In this document: positions 63,919-64,000 of the stretch, piece after piece
Numbering within the stretch: position 1 is the stretch's first letter
Layout of the letters: each line of letters starts with the position of its first letter
Assembly (NCBI GenBank): GCA_038531745.1
Contig: JBCBBJ010000009.1
Coordinates: forward strand, 62,001-126,000
From: CALLPQ01 sp038531745
GTDB taxonomy: Bacteria; Pseudomonadota; Alphaproteobacteria; Caulobacterales; Parvularculaceae
Reading direction: 5' to 3'
DNA: 64,000 nt
The notes under the pieces: model-generated
Told to the model about the DNA's origin: nothing
Database searches by the model: none
What the model saw: only the letters and a program-made list of their open reading frames with translations
Made by a program: the position numbers and the translations under genes

Positions 63919-64000
63919 CGCGGGAAACACAAGTTTGAGCCTTTAATCCTTATACTGCACACCCTTAGGCTCAATACCCCATACACAACTGTTTTAGGAG

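Noticed and set aside
63935..63974. TTGAGCCT / AGGCTCAA arms after lysR
   Set aside because: The loop is 24 bases and no T-run follows; too weak to call a terminator.
1..64000. Search for tRNA, rRNA, CRISPR arrays, insertion sequences and integrases
   Set aside because: No cloverleaf, ribosomal core sequence, spaced repeats, transposase or integrase motifs were seen by eye on either strand.

Overview
The window is a chromosomal segment of a Gram-negative alphaproteobacterium. I base this on gene order and content: yfgM-like/bamB/der, comEC divergent from gltX with gltA next, tsaB-rimI-fur, cobaltochelatase CobT with a phytase-like esterase behind it, phaR divergent from phaAB, M23 peptidase/bactofilin, and a Fur lacking the structural cysteines. 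The species cannot be told from the sequence. Genes are densely packed on both strands, with no gap above about 300 bases. I see no rRNA, tRNA, insertion sequence, integrase or CRISPR array.

Layout. 1-3300: end of a flagellar operon (flhA truncated by the window edge, flhF). 3320-8015: a lone DUF2793 (phage/GTA tail-type) gene, then a tight pair coding a fused 2-oxoacid dehydrogenase E1 and a FabD-like acyltransferase. 8120-9949: an orphan hybrid histidine kinase. 9962-14456: two DUF1499 proteins and two exported hydrolases. 14614-17425: a BlaI/BlaR1-type pair with an unusual sensor C-terminus. 17635-23467: metG, a small unknown gene, a DNA glycosylase divergent from cobT, and an esterase-like gene. 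23625-27534: yfgM-like/bamB/der. 27681-33329: lipocalin, a giant AsmA-like protein, bcp, DUF455. 33579-35655: cell-shape pair M23 peptidase/bactofilin. 35831-43637: pyk, ung with a tiny overlapping ORF, comEC, gltX, gltA. 43693-49924: a thioredoxin-reductase-like protein with a cyclic-nucleotide-binding domain, DUF1223, fur-rimI-tsaB, MAPEG, nitrilase. 49983-52827: phaR and phaAB for polyhydroxybutyrate. 53052-61493: thrS with an O-antigen-ligase-like gene, two GT2 glycosyltransferases, ferredoxin-NADP reductase, a lipoprotein and an HNH protein. 61490-63918: pirin, azoreductase and a divergent LysR regulator.

Most of this is housekeeping: translation (metG, gltX, thrS, tsaB, rimI), central carbon (pyk, gltA, phaAB), envelope (bamB, AsmA-like, M23, bactofilin, glycosyltransferases), repair (ung, glycosylase) and redox defence (bcp, azoR, TrxR-like). 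The points most worth following are the E1/acyltransferase pair, whose acyltransferase has lost the malonate-binding arginine by my alignment; the 34-codon ORF coupled to ung; the modified BlaR1-like sensor; the TrxR-like protein without its active-site disulfide; and several perfect palindromes and hairpins in front of lysR, phaR/phaA, thrS, pyk and the HNH gene. No clearly new multi-gene system is evident. Where a family name is given it comes from recognising motifs by eye, not from a search.
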